Source: Clostridia bacterium
Lineage (GTDB): Bacteria > Bacillota > Clostridia > Christensenellales > Aristaeellaceae
Reading direction: 5' to 3'
NCBI GenBank assembly: GCA_017541205.1
Contig: JAFXZO010000050.1
Coordinates: 1-32,335 of the forward strand
Length of the DNA stretch: 32,335 nt
This document shows, in pieces, positions 14,776 through 21,778 of this stretch. A model generated the notes under the pieces. It made no database searches. It saw nothing but the letters and a program-made list of their open reading frames with translations, and was not told where the DNA came from. The translations under genes were made by a program, and so were the position numbers. Within the stretch, counting starts at the first letter, position 1. Each line of letters opens with the position of its first letter.

Positions 14776-15933
14776 ATGAAAACACTGATCGAGCTGTACG
14801 ACGAGCAGCCCATTGAAAACGTGCTGGGCGCGGAAATGTTCCGGCCTCAGGAGATGGTGCTCATCTGCCCGCCGGACGTGAAAAAAAACACCGGGCTGCT
14901 CAAAAGCCTGAAAGCCTATTTCAGGCATCGGGGCTGCCCGGTGAAGGTGACCTTTGTTTCCACGAGCCTGCTGGACGCGGTGAAGGTGGAGAACACGCTG
15001 CGCCAGGTGCTGCAAAGCCGCGAGGACTGCGCCATCGATATCAGCGGCGGCAGCGACGCGGCGCTCTTTGCCGCCGGCGCCATCAGCGGACAGACGCCGG
15101 TGTTCACCTACAGCTGGAAAAAGAACACGTTTTTCGAGATCAAAAACGCGCCGTTTGCCCGCGATCTGCCCTGCACCATCCGTCTGAACGCGGAGGCCTG
15201 CTTCCTGATGGCGGGCGGCACGCTGCTTCCCGGGCGCGAGGATAACCGGACGCTCAAAGCCCGCCTGCCGCAAATCGACCGGCTCTTTTCCGTATACTGC
15301 GCGCATCGCCGCGTATGGAACCGCCAGGTGAGCTATTTCCAGAAGCTGGCCGCCGCGGGCGAAAACGGGCTGACCGCCCGGGGCGGCCGCACGGGCAAGG
15401 CCGACCATGGGATGGTCACCGCGGACGAGGGATTGCTCCGGGACCTGGAGGCCGCCGGCCTGATCCGGGCGCTTTCCGTGACGGACGACGAGGTTTCCTT
15501 CCGCTATGCGGACGAAACGGTGCGCTTCTGGCTGCGCGATATGGGCTCCGCGCTCGAGCTCCAGGTCTACCGCGCGTGCCTCGCCGCCGATTGCTTTGAC
15601 GACGTCATCCTCAGCGCGGTGGTCAATTGGAACGCCGACGACGCGCGCCGCAACGCCGTCACCAACGAAATCGACGTGATGGCCGTGCGCGGCATCCAGC
15701 CCGTGTTCATCAGCTGCAAGAGCAGCGAAATCAAAACCGAGGCGCTCAACGAGCTCGCCGTCCTGCGCGATCGCTTCGGCGGCAAGCTCTCCCGCGCTTT
15801 GATCGTCACCTCCGCCTCCCCCGGCAAAAGCCGAAGCGTCATGCGCCGCCGCGCCGCCGAATTGGGCATCGAGGTCGTCGAATGGGACGATCTGCAAACG
15901 GAACGGCTCGCCGAACGGCTGCGGGCGAAATAA
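14776..15933 (+). CDS. Orphan CARF-nuclease, Card1/Can2-like (DUF1887)
   Basis: A 385-residue two-domain protein. Residues 1 to about 125 resemble a CARF domain: strand L-I-E-L-Y, V-L-I-C, V-T-F-V-S-T-S, then I-D-I-S-G-G-S-D-A-A-L-F-A-A (86-99), the glycine-rich ligand loop and following helix. A middle part (about 165-250) looks helical/winged. Residues 255-385 are a PD-(D/E)xK-type nuclease: E261 in L-E-L-Q-V-Y, N-E-I-D300-V-M, then P-V-F-I-S-C-K315. Card1 and Can2 of type III CRISPR systems are activated by cyclic tetra-adenylate and cut DNA and/or RNA. No cas gene or array lies within this window. The start at 14776 follows GAGGA; ATGs at 14764 and 14770 are alternatives. Family call by motif reading. 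Confidence 0.82.
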   Translation: MKTLIELYDEQPIENVLGAEMFRPQEMVLICPPDVKKNTGLLKSLKAYFRHRGCPVKVTFVSTSLLDAVKVENTLRQVLQSREDCAIDISGGSDAALFAAGAISGQTPVFTYSWKKNTFFEIKNAPFARDLPCTIRLNAEACFLMAGGTLLPGREDNRTLKARLPQIDRLFSVYCAHRRVWNRQVSYFQKLAAAGENGLTARGGRTGKADHGMVTADEGLLRDLEAAGLIRALSVTDDEVSFRYADETVRFWLRDMGSALELQVYRACLAADCFDDVILSAVVNWNADDARRNAVTNEIDVMAVRGIQPVFISCKSSEIKTEALNELAVLRDRFGGKLSRALIVTSASPGKSRSVMRRRAAELGIEVVEWDDLQTERLAERLRAK

Positions 15934-15944
15934 CCGTTGAAAAC

Positions 15945-15980
15945 GCCGCGGCGGGCGATGCTGTCCGCCGCGGCTTCCTT
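15945..15980 (+). terminator. Intrinsic terminator after the CARF-nuclease gene
   Basis: GCCGCGGCGG (15945-15954) pairs perfectly with CCGCCGCGGC (15965-15974) around a 10-base loop, followed by TTCCTT. It begins 12 bases after the stop codon. The T-tract is weak, but the stem is very stable. Confidence 0.7.
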
Positions 15981-16091
15981 ATGCCGTATCATCCTCTTTC
16001 TCTTCTAACACGATTGAATGAAATAGATCGGGGCAGCTCCTTCCCTGGGCGTTCAGGACAGGGCTGCCGCCCGGCCTGCACTCCACGCCCG

Positions 16092-16183
16092 TTCAGGATG
16101 ACATGCCGGGGTTCTGTCATTCTGAGCCAGCGGAGCGCCGCGTTCGCTTGCGCCCGCCGCAGACGGGTAGAATCTCCCAACAG
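16092..16183. repeat. Remnant of the GTCATTCTGAG...GAATCTC dispersed repeat family
   Basis: TTCAGGATGACA (16092-16103) and TGTCATTCTGAG (16115-16126) form an imperfect inverted repeat (10 of 12). The second arm continues through a GC-rich stretch to GTAGAATCTCCC near 16168-16179. This arrangement resembles the noncoding, MITE-like intergenic repeats with GTCATTCTGAG and GAATCTC ends found in many bacterial genomes. The open frames on the minus strand across it are not genes. The rest of 15981-16230 holds nothing else I can support. Confidence 0.55.
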
Positions 16184-16230
16184 ATTTACCATTCAAGATT
16201 TTAGAGAAGAAACAGTATCCAAAGCGCCCG

Positions 16231-16461
16231 TCACGCGGCCTGGTCCTTCCTGGCAAACAGGGCGTCCAGGCTCATCCCGCAGTCCAGCACCTCCTGGATG
16301 CGGCGCGCTTCCTCCAGATACAAGGGGGAAAGGCCCCGCAGCTTCCTGCGCACGGAGGTATAGGTCAGCCCCGTTTTTTCCGCCAGCGTCCTGCTGTCCC
16401 AGCCCCGCAGATACATCTGTACCAACACCTGCAAATAAACACAGTCGCCACGCATTTTCAT
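16231..16461 (-). CDS. Small HTH DNA-binding protein (phage-repressor-like)
   Basis: A 76-residue protein with a helix-turn-helix: M-Y-L-R-G-W-D-S-R-T-L-A-E-K-T-G-L-T-Y-T (about 16-35), then S-V-R-R-K-L-R-G as recognition helix, and L-E-E-A-R-R-I-Q-E-V-L, the pattern of small XRE-type or Cro-like repressors. The start at 16461 is set by GAGGAGGG nine bases upstream; the frame continues to 16494, but those codons lie over the ribosome-binding site. The gene has a consensus promoter and a palindromic operator at its transcription start, so it is probably regulated tightly, by itself or by LexA. It stands alone, convergent with the CARF-nuclease gene. Confidence 0.72.
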   Translation of the reverse strand: MKMRGDCVYLQVLVQMYLRGWDSRTLAEKTGLTYTSVRRKLRGLSPLYLEEARRIQEVLDCGMSLDALFARKDQAA

Positions 16462-16488
16462 GATTTGAACCCTCCTCATGCTTAATAA

Positions 16489-16500
16489 GAACATTTGTTC
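16489..16500. promoter_or_regulatory. LexA-like operator GAAC-N4-GTTC
   Basis: On the minus strand GAACAAATGTTC fits the core of the Gram-positive SOS box CGAACRNRYGTTYC; only the two outermost bases differ. It lies 14 bases beyond the -10 of the HTH-gene promoter, about +8 to +20, where bound protein would block transcription. It could equally be the operator of the HTH protein itself. Confidence 0.55.
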
Positions 16501-16514
16501 TCTTTTTCGATGAC

Positions 16515-16543
16515 AGTATACCGCTTTTTTCCGTCCCTGTCAA
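16515..16543 (-). promoter_or_regulatory. Consensus vegetative promoter of the HTH gene
   Basis: On the minus strand TTGACA (16543-16538), 17-base spacer, TATACT (16520-16515): a near-perfect sigma-A promoter whose predicted start is next to the LexA-like palindrome. Confidence 0.85.
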
Positions 16544-16715
16544 CCACCGTCCTGAAAAAGACAGTCATTTATTCCCATCATGCGTTCTTTTTGCTTTTCA
16601 CGCGCAAATCCATACGCTGCGAAAAGAGGCCGGCCCAAACGGCGGCGTTTTTTCGCTTTCGGTTCCGCTTTGCCGAAAACATAAAATTTTTGCTTCTGTG
16701 CGGGAAAAATGCGCC
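16544..16715. other. Intergenic region between divergent HTH and DUF6273 genes
   Basis: The gap between the two divergent starts (16462-16809) holds the promoters listed separately. The remainder contains A+T-rich runs, an imperfect TTTCGG/CCGAAA hairpin near 16657-16679, and no open frame or RNA gene I can support. Confidence 0.5.
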
Positions 16716-16744
16716 TTGACGGCGCTTGTCGAATGGGATATACT
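16716..16744 (+). promoter_or_regulatory. Promoter of the DUF6273 gene
   Basis: TTGACG (16716-16721), 17-base spacer, TATACT (16739-16744). The predicted start is near 16751, leaving a leader of about 60 bases. Confidence 0.75.
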
Positions 16745-16809
16745 TTGCGTGTCAGGTTTTCGTTTCGCGATCAGAAAACAAGATATGAAGAAGAGGGGGA
16801 AGAATCCAC

Positions 16810-17562
16810 ATGAAAAAAACGCTTGTTTGTCTGCTGATCGCCGTGCTGGCGCTTTCCACGGCCCTGCCCGCGCTGTCGGAAATCAAGAGCGGCGACGTCA
16901 TCACGTTCGGAACCTTTGAACAGAATAACAATTCCAAGGACGGCAAAGAGCCGATCGAATGGCTGGTGCTGGAGACGGATGGCAGCCAGGCGTTCCTGCT
17001 CAGCCGCTATGTGCTGACATGCAGGAAATTCAACGGCAGCAAGTCGATGAACCTGTCCTGGAGCAGCTCCTCCATCAGAAAATGGCTGAACGACAAGTTC
17101 CTCGACGGGTTTTCCAAGAAGGAGCAGGCGGCCATCGTAACAACGACGGTGGACAACAGCGCCGCGCAGTCGGAAACCGGCGCCTGCAGCGGCGGGAAGG
17201 AAACCAAGGACAAGGTGTTCCTGCTGAGCTACGCTGAATTGAATACGTATTTCCCCGAGCGGGCGGACAAGCGGGCGGTCTATACCGACAGCGCGATCAA
17301 AGCGGTCAACGACGGATCGATGACCTTTGCCAAGCTGAAAAAATTCTTAACGGAATCTTACGACGGGTGCTATCTTTGGTATCTGCGTTCTTTTAAGGAA
17401 GACATGTTTACCGGCGCGCCTTTCCCGGAACTGATCCATGAGGACGGGGACACCAGCTTTATCGGCTGCAGCCCCATCCTGGTCTATGGCATCCGTCCCG
17501 CGCTGGTGCTGGACCTGGACAAGGGCGAAAAGTACATCCAGGTGGTCGAACCCGCGGACTGA
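16810..17562 (+). CDS. Secreted DUF6273-domain protein
   Basis: A 250-residue exported protein. The signal peptide spans residues 1-23 (M-K-K-T, hydrophobic core, A-L-S before E). The rest matches the DUF6273 layout seen in many gut Clostridia: I-T-F-G-T-F-E-Q near the start, P-I-E-W-L-V-L-E-T-D-G, L-L-S-R-Y-V-L, S-S-I-R-K-W-L-N, and the closing Y-G-I-R-P-A-L-V-L-D-L. Function unknown; a C-type-lectin/formylglycine-like fold with a possible surface or carbohydrate-binding role has been suggested for such domains, but nothing here proves it. No cell-wall anchor is seen. AGGGGGA precedes the ATG. Udk follows after 80 bases, probably on the same transcript. Confidence 0.82.
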   Translation: MKKTLVCLLIAVLALSTALPALSEIKSGDVITFGTFEQNNNSKDGKEPIEWLVLETDGSQAFLLSRYVLTCRKFNGSKSMNLSWSSSSIRKWLNDKFLDGFSKKEQAAIVTTTVDNSAAQSETGACSGGKETKDKVFLLSYAELNTYFPERADKRAVYTDSAIKAVNDGSMTFAKLKKFLTESYDGCYLWYLRSFKEDMFTGAPFPELIHEDGDTSFIGCSPILVYGIRPALVLDLDKGEKYIQVVEPAD

Positions 17563-17642
17563 TCCGCATGCGCGCGGAAGGGGATCCCCGCCCGCCGCGC
17601 TTAGCGGTATGCTGAAAAAAATCCACGTAAGGAAGCGATCAC

Positions 17643-18257
17643 ATGCTGTTTATCGGTATCTGCGGCGCGAGCGGGTCCGGCAAAACCACGCTGGCCTGGG
17701 AATTGGTTCGGGATATGGGCGTGGAGAGCGTGGTCCTCAACCAGGACGCCTACTATACGGATCATTCCGATCTCACGTTTGAGGAAAGGACGCATCTCAA
17801 CTACGACGAGCCGGGCATCTTCGACCACGACCTGCTCTATCAGGACGTGTGCGATCTGATGGCCGGCAGGCCCATCACCCGCAAGGCCTACGATTTTACG
17901 GAGCACCGCCGCTGCGATACCACGCAGATCATTTACCCCGCCCCCGTGCTGATCCTGGAGGGCATCCACGCGTTTTATGACGATCGGCTGCGTGAAAAAA
18001 TGTTCCTCAAGCTCTATATCAACGTGGAGCCGGACATTTGCCTCCTGCGCCGCATCAGCCGCGATATCAAGGACCGCGGCCGCCAGATCGACAACATCGC
18101 CGAGCAGTACCTTTCCACCGTCAAGCCCATGTACGACCGCTGGATCCGCAATTATATCCACCACGCGGACGTCGTGGTGATGAAGGGCGGCAAGGATACG
18201 CGCATCGTGCCCATCCTGGCCGGGTATCTGCAAAGCACGCTGGGAGAAAAGCAATAA
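17643..18257 (+). CDS. udk: Uridine kinase
   Basis: A 204-residue nucleoside kinase that phosphorylates uridine and cytidine to UMP and CMP for pyrimidine salvage. It shows Walker A G-A-S-G-S-G-K-T (8-15), the substrate segment L-N-Q-D-A-Y-Y (about 32-38), N-Y-D-E-P-G-I-F-D-H and Y-D-F-T-E-H-R-R, and the lid R-R-I-S-R-D-I-K-D-R-G-R. Length and motif order are normal. AAGGAAG lies upstream of the ATG. It sits after the DUF6273 gene and ends at a strong terminator. Confidence 0.94.
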   Translation: MLFIGICGASGSGKTTLAWELVRDMGVESVVLNQDAYYTDHSDLTFEERTHLNYDEPGIFDHDLLYQDVCDLMAGRPITRKAYDFTEHRRCDTTQIIYPAPVLILEGIHAFYDDRLREKMFLKLYINVEPDICLLRRISRDIKDRGRQIDNIAEQYLSTVKPMYDRWIRNYIHHADVVVMKGGKDTRIVPILAGYLQSTLGEKQ

Positions 18258-18269
18258 ACACAAAGAAGA

Positions 18270-18305
18270 ACAGCGAGGGCGTTTGAAGCGCTCCCGCTGT
18301 TTTTT
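18270..18305. terminator. Bidirectional intrinsic terminator between udk and the C39-like gene
   Basis: ACAGCG pairs with CGCTGT, and after one A-C mismatch GGGCG pairs with CGCTC; six T residues (18300-18305) follow on the plus strand. The minus-strand reading also ends in a T-rich tract, so it can end the peptide-transport operon as well. Confidence 0.85.
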
Positions 18306-18312
18306 GCTGCGC

Positions 18313-18915
18313 TCACGGTTTTTCTTCCTGTTCCCCGCGCCAAAGGAGCAGGTTTTCCCGTTTGTCCAAAGGGCCCATGGCATAGTCCGATTCATCCGTG
18401 AGGTTGAGCAGCGGGCAGCGGACCGCGCGGTTGTATGCCTTCGGATGGCCTTCGACCACGCGGCGGCCCGGCGCCTTGAAGTCCGGCTCCTCCCAGTAGG
18501 GATCGAAAAGCGCGATTTCCTCTTCATTCAGGATGGCGGTCAAAAGCACGTAATGCGGAATGCCGCCCGCCGTGCAGCGCATCACGGCGCAGCCGCCGCG
18601 CCGGAGGCATTGCCAGGTTTGGGTGCCGGGCGCGATTTTAGCATCCTGATCGTCCAGGAATTTTGCCCTGATCGGGAAGCCGCAGCCCTTGCCATACCCA
18701 TTGAACCAATCGGCCATATAGCGCATGGCGGCCTTGCTGGTGCCACGGCAGCCCAGATGCCCCTTTTCGCAGTAAGTATCGTTGCCCATCACCCAGATCT
18801 GCTTGAGGATGCCGGGCTGGATCTCCTCGCGCTCAAACAGGAACCGGATGGCGTTGGTCATGCACGTCGGCCCGCAGTCGTATTCCGACGATTGATAGAT
18901 CAGATCGTTCTTCAA
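18313..18915 (-). CDS. Cytoplasmic C39-like cysteine peptidase
   Basis: A 200-residue protein with the papain-like C39 arrangement: catalytic C14 in Y-D-C-G-P-T-C, H121 in P-H-Y-V-L-L-T-A-I, and D138 in L-F-D-P-Y-W, in the expected order and spacing. C39 domains usually trim double-glycine leaders within ABC exporters; this is a free-standing domain with no signal peptide and no transporter part. It begins with a TTG at 18915 behind AGAGGGGAG and lies 56 bases after oppC in the same direction, so it is the last gene of the peptide-uptake operon. It may cleave or transfer imported peptides or an amide. Extra cysteines (C49, C56, C78) are notable. Confidence 0.75.
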   Translation of the reverse strand: MKNDLIYQSSEYDCGPTCMTNAIRFLFEREEIQPGILKQIWVMGNDTYCEKGHLGCRGTSKAAMRYMADWFNGYGKGCGFPIRAKFLDDQDAKIAPGTQTWQCLRRGGCAVMRCTAGGIPHYVLLTAILNEEEIALFDPYWEEPDFKAPGRRVVEGHPKAYNRAVRCPLLNLTDESDYAMGPLDKRENLLLWRGEQEEKP

Positions 18916-18971
18916 AATGCTCCCCTCTTTTTCAGCAGTCGCTTGCTAAATGATAAAATCGCTTTCCCCCG

Positions 18972-19835
18972 TTACCCCTCCGCGTTCCTCGGATCCAGGG
19001 CGTCGCGGAGGGCGTCGCCCACGAAGTTGATGCAGACCACCAGGAGCACGATCACCGTGCCCGCGGGCACCCAGAGCCAAGGCTTATCGGTGAGCACGGA
19101 GAGCGATTCCGCGCCCTGGAGGATATTGCCCAGGGACGGTGTGGGCTTTTGCACGCCCATCCCGAGGAAGGAAAGCGCGGCCTCGTCCAGGATGGAGAGG
19201 GCGAACACGCTGGTCGCGTAGACCAAAACCGGCGCGATGGTATTGGGCAGGATCTCGGAAAACAGGATGTACCGCCCCGGCATGCCGGAAGCCAGGTCAT
19301 TCTTGACGAAGTTCGTTTCGCGAAGCGAGAGCACGTTCCCCCGCACCAGCCTGGCGACCCCGGGCCAATCCACAAACCCCAAAATCAGCACGATCGACCA
19401 CATGCCCGGCTGAAAAATGGCCGCGGCGACCAGCACCAAAAGGATGTAAGGAAAGCTCATCACCATATCGGTAAAGCCCATGATCGCCTTGTCGATCGCG
19501 CCGCCGAAATAGCCGCTGACGAGGCCCAGCGCCACGCCGATCAGCGTCGAAATCAGGGTGGCGAGCAGGCCCACCAGCAGGCTCACCCGCATGCCGTACA
19601 GGATGCGGGAAAACATGTCGCGGCCGATCTTGTCCGTTCCCAAAATATGCTCCGCGGTGGGCGGCTGTGAAAACGCGCCGGTCGGCTTGGTCGGCTCGTA
19701 CGGGGTGATCCACGGGGCCAGCAGCGCCATGAGGATCAGCGCGGTCAGCACAAAAAGGCAGACCACCGCCGCCTTGTGCCGGACAAAGCGCCGAAGCAGG
19801 GGCCCGTATTTGCCGGAGAGATCCTTCTTTCGCAT
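18972..19835 (-). CDS. oppC: Oligopeptide ABC transporter permease OppC
   Basis: A 287-residue permease with the OppC/DppC N-terminal domain (residues 20-60, one membrane segment followed by the P-T-A-E-H-I-L-G-T-D-K-I-G-R-D-M-F-S-R motif) and a five-segment BPD_transp_1 core. The coupling loop E-x-x-x-x-x-x-x-x-A-S-G appears near residue 177 (F-V-K-N-D-L-A-S-G-M). The last 30 residues carry F-V-G-D-A-L-R-D-A-L-D-P-R, the standard C-terminal signature. It follows oppB by 13 bases. Substrate is inferred to be peptides or acylated amino acids from the operon. Confidence 0.93.
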   Translation of the reverse strand: MRKKDLSGKYGPLLRRFVRHKAAVVCLFVLTALILMALLAPWITPYEPTKPTGAFSQPPTAEHILGTDKIGRDMFSRILYGMRVSLLVGLLATLISTLIGVALGLVSGYFGGAIDKAIMGFTDMVMSFPYILLVLVAAAIFQPGMWSIVLILGFVDWPGVARLVRGNVLSLRETNFVKNDLASGMPGRYILFSEILPNTIAPVLVYATSVFALSILDEAALSFLGMGVQKPTPSLGNILQGAESLSVLTDKPWLWVPAGTVIVLLVVCINFVGDALRDALDPRNAEG

Positions 19836-19848
19836 CCTGACCCTCCCC

Positions 19849-20793
19849 TCAGTATTTGATGGTGGGATCGGCCAGCGCGTAGAGGATGTCCGTCATCAGG
19901 TTGGACAGGAGCACCCCCACGGCGGACAGCAGACACACGCCCATGATGACCGGATAATTGCGGGTGAGCACCGCGTCCCACGTCACCTGCCCCAGGCCCG
20001 GCCAGGAAAAGAGCTGCTCCACGATCACCGCGCCGCCAAAGAGCGTGGGGATCTGCATGCCGATCACCGTGATGATGGGCAGGAGCGCGTTGCGCAGCGC
20101 GTGCTTTCGGATGACGATCCGGCGGCCCAGCCCCTTGGCCTTCGCCGTGCGCAGATAGTCCATTTCCAGGATCTCCAGCACGGCGGAGCGGATGTAGCGG
20201 ATGTTGCCGCCCGCGACGCCGGTGGCGAGCACGAGCGAGGGCATGATAAGGTGCCTCGCCACATCCCACGCGTCGCCTCCGGTGCCCGGGGTATACATGC
20301 CGCTGGAGGGCAGAAGATGCAGCTTCACCGTAAAAAAGTACACAAAGATCAGCGACAGGAAAAAGCCCGGGACGCTCGAAAACAGGAACGACGCGGACAC
20401 CACCGCGTAGTCCCGCTTCTGATAGCGGTGCACGGCGCTGTAAATGCCCGCCGGAATGGCGATCAAAAGCCCCAGCGCCATGGAAACGCCCATGAGCAAA
20501 AGCGTCGGGCCCAAATGGCTCCCGATGATCTCGGAGACCGGCTGGCCGCTCTTATAGGCAAAGCCGAGGTTGCCATGCAGCACTTCCGTCAGCCAGTTCC
20601 AATACTGCACCCAGATCGGCTGGTTCAGCCCCCACTGCGCCGCGCGCGCGGCAATCGCGCCTTCGGTGACGCGCGGGCCGGTCATCATGTCCAGGGGGCT
20701 TCCGGCCAGGGACATGATGAGATAATCGATCACCGTGATCCCCAGCAGCACGGGAAGGACGAGCAGCAGCTTTTTGAGCACATATTTCCACAT
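19849..20793 (-). CDS. oppB: Oligopeptide ABC transporter permease OppB
   Basis: A 314-residue permease with six membrane segments. The N-terminus (K-K-L-L-L-V-L-P-V-L-L-G-I-T-V) and G-L-N-Q-P-I-W-V-Q-Y are typical of OppB/DppB, and the coupling loop Y-L-R-T-A-K-A-K-G-L (EAA motif) is clear. The C-terminus ends L-A-D-P-T-I-K-Y. The start at 20793 is set by GGGAGGGA; the longer frame to 20988 lies inside oppF. Four bases separate it from oppF. Confidence 0.93.
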   Translation of the reverse strand: MWKYVLKKLLLVLPVLLGITVIDYLIMSLAGSPLDMMTGPRVTEGAIAARAAQWGLNQPIWVQYWNWLTEVLHGNLGFAYKSGQPVSEIIGSHLGPTLLLMGVSMALGLLIAIPAGIYSAVHRYQKRDYAVVSASFLFSSVPGFFLSLIFVYFFTVKLHLLPSSGMYTPGTGGDAWDVARHLIMPSLVLATGVAGGNIRYIRSAVLEILEMDYLRTAKAKGLGRRIVIRKHALRNALLPIITVIGMQIPTLFGGAVIVEQLFSWPGLGQVTWDAVLTRNYPVIMGVCLLSAVGVLLSNLMTDILYALADPTIKY

Positions 20794-20797
20794 CCGT

Positions 20798-21778
20798 TCA
20801 TCCCTCCCATGCCCTGTCGCAGCAGGTAATGTGCGCGCTTTGCCCGGGCAAAGGCTTCGTCTCGGCCCGATAGGACAGGCACTTTTCCTGCGCGTACGGG
20901 CAGCGGTGATAAAGCGGGCACGCGTCCCGGGGCGGATGATCGTCCATTTCGCCCCGGAGCGAGATCCTGCTGCGGCCGCGCTGCGCAATATCCGCGCTGG
21001 GCGCGGCGTCCAGCAGGGCGCGGGTATAGGGATGCGCCGGATGATCGAACAGCGCGTCCGACGGGCCCGCTTCCACCACCTGCCCCATGTACATGACGGC
21101 GATCCGGTGGCTCACGTAATGCACCGCGCCCAGCCCATGGCCGATAAAAAGATAGGTCAGGTTCATCTGCTCCTGCAGGGCGCGAAGGAGATTGAGGATC
21201 TGCGCCTGAACGGACACATCCAGCGCGCTCACCGGCTCGTCCAGCACGATCAGATCGGGGTTCAGGCTCAGCGCCTTGGCGATGCACACGCGCTGGCGCT
21301 GGCCTCCGGAAAACTCGTGCGGATAGCGGTTTTTCATTTCCGGGTTCAGGCCCACCATGGAAAGCAGCTCTTCCGCGCGTTTTTCGGCCTGCCTGCCCTT
21401 GGCGATGCCGTGATAGGCCATGGGTTCGCCAAGGATGTCCAGGACGCGCTTCCTGGGATTGAGGGACGAGCCGGAATCCTGAAACACCATCTGGAACCGC
21501 GGCCGAAGAAACCGTCTGCGGCCCTCGGGCAGATCATCCACCCGTTCGCCCCGGAAATACACCTCGCCCTTCGTGGGCTTTTCCAGGCACATCAAAAGCC
21601 TCGCCACCGTGGATTTTCCGCATCCGCTTTCGCCCACGATGCCGAAGGTCTCGCCGGGAAAGATCTGAAAGCTCACGTCCCGCACCGCGGAGAACGTGCG
21701 GGAAAAGAGGGCGTTTTCGCCCGTGATCCTGTACTCCTTGCACAGCGAGCGCACCTCGGCGACCGGCGTTTCAGGCAT
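20798..21778 (-). CDS. oppF: Oligopeptide ABC transporter ATPase OppF
   Basis: A 326-residue ATPase: Walker A G-E-S-G-C-G-K-S-T, Q-loop V-F-Q-D-S, signature F-S-G-G-Q-R-Q-R, Walker B L-I-V-L-D-E-P-V-S-A-L-D. The switch-region histidine lies in F-I-G-H-G-L, where most homologues read SHDL. The C-terminal oligopeptide domain carries H-P-Y-T-R-A-L and a cysteine set (C-P-L-Y-H-R-C-P-Y-A, then C) that in relatives of this family binds an iron-sulfur cluster. The ATG at 21778, behind GGAGG, overlaps oppD by eight bases. Confidence 0.93.
   Translation of the reverse strand: MPETPVAEVRSLCKEYRITGENALFSRTFSAVRDVSFQIFPGETFGIVGESGCGKSTVARLLMCLEKPTKGEVYFRGERVDDLPEGRRRFLRPRFQMVFQDSGSSLNPRKRVLDILGEPMAYHGIAKGRQAEKRAEELLSMVGLNPEMKNRYPHEFSGGQRQRVCIAKALSLNPDLIVLDEPVSALDVSVQAQILNLLRALQEQMNLTYLFIGHGLGAVHYVSHRIAVMYMGQVVEAGPSDALFDHPAHPYTRALLDAAPSADIAQRGRSRISLRGEMDDHPPRDACPLYHRCPYAQEKCLSYRAETKPLPGQSAHITCCDRAWEG

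Noticed and set aside
16053-16256. Minus-strand open frames within the dispersed repeat
   Set aside because: They have no ribosome-binding site and fall in a noncoding repeat.
14502-16809. CRISPR array or cas genes near the CARF-nuclease
   Set aside because: Read on both strands; there is no regularly spaced repeat and no cas-like product.
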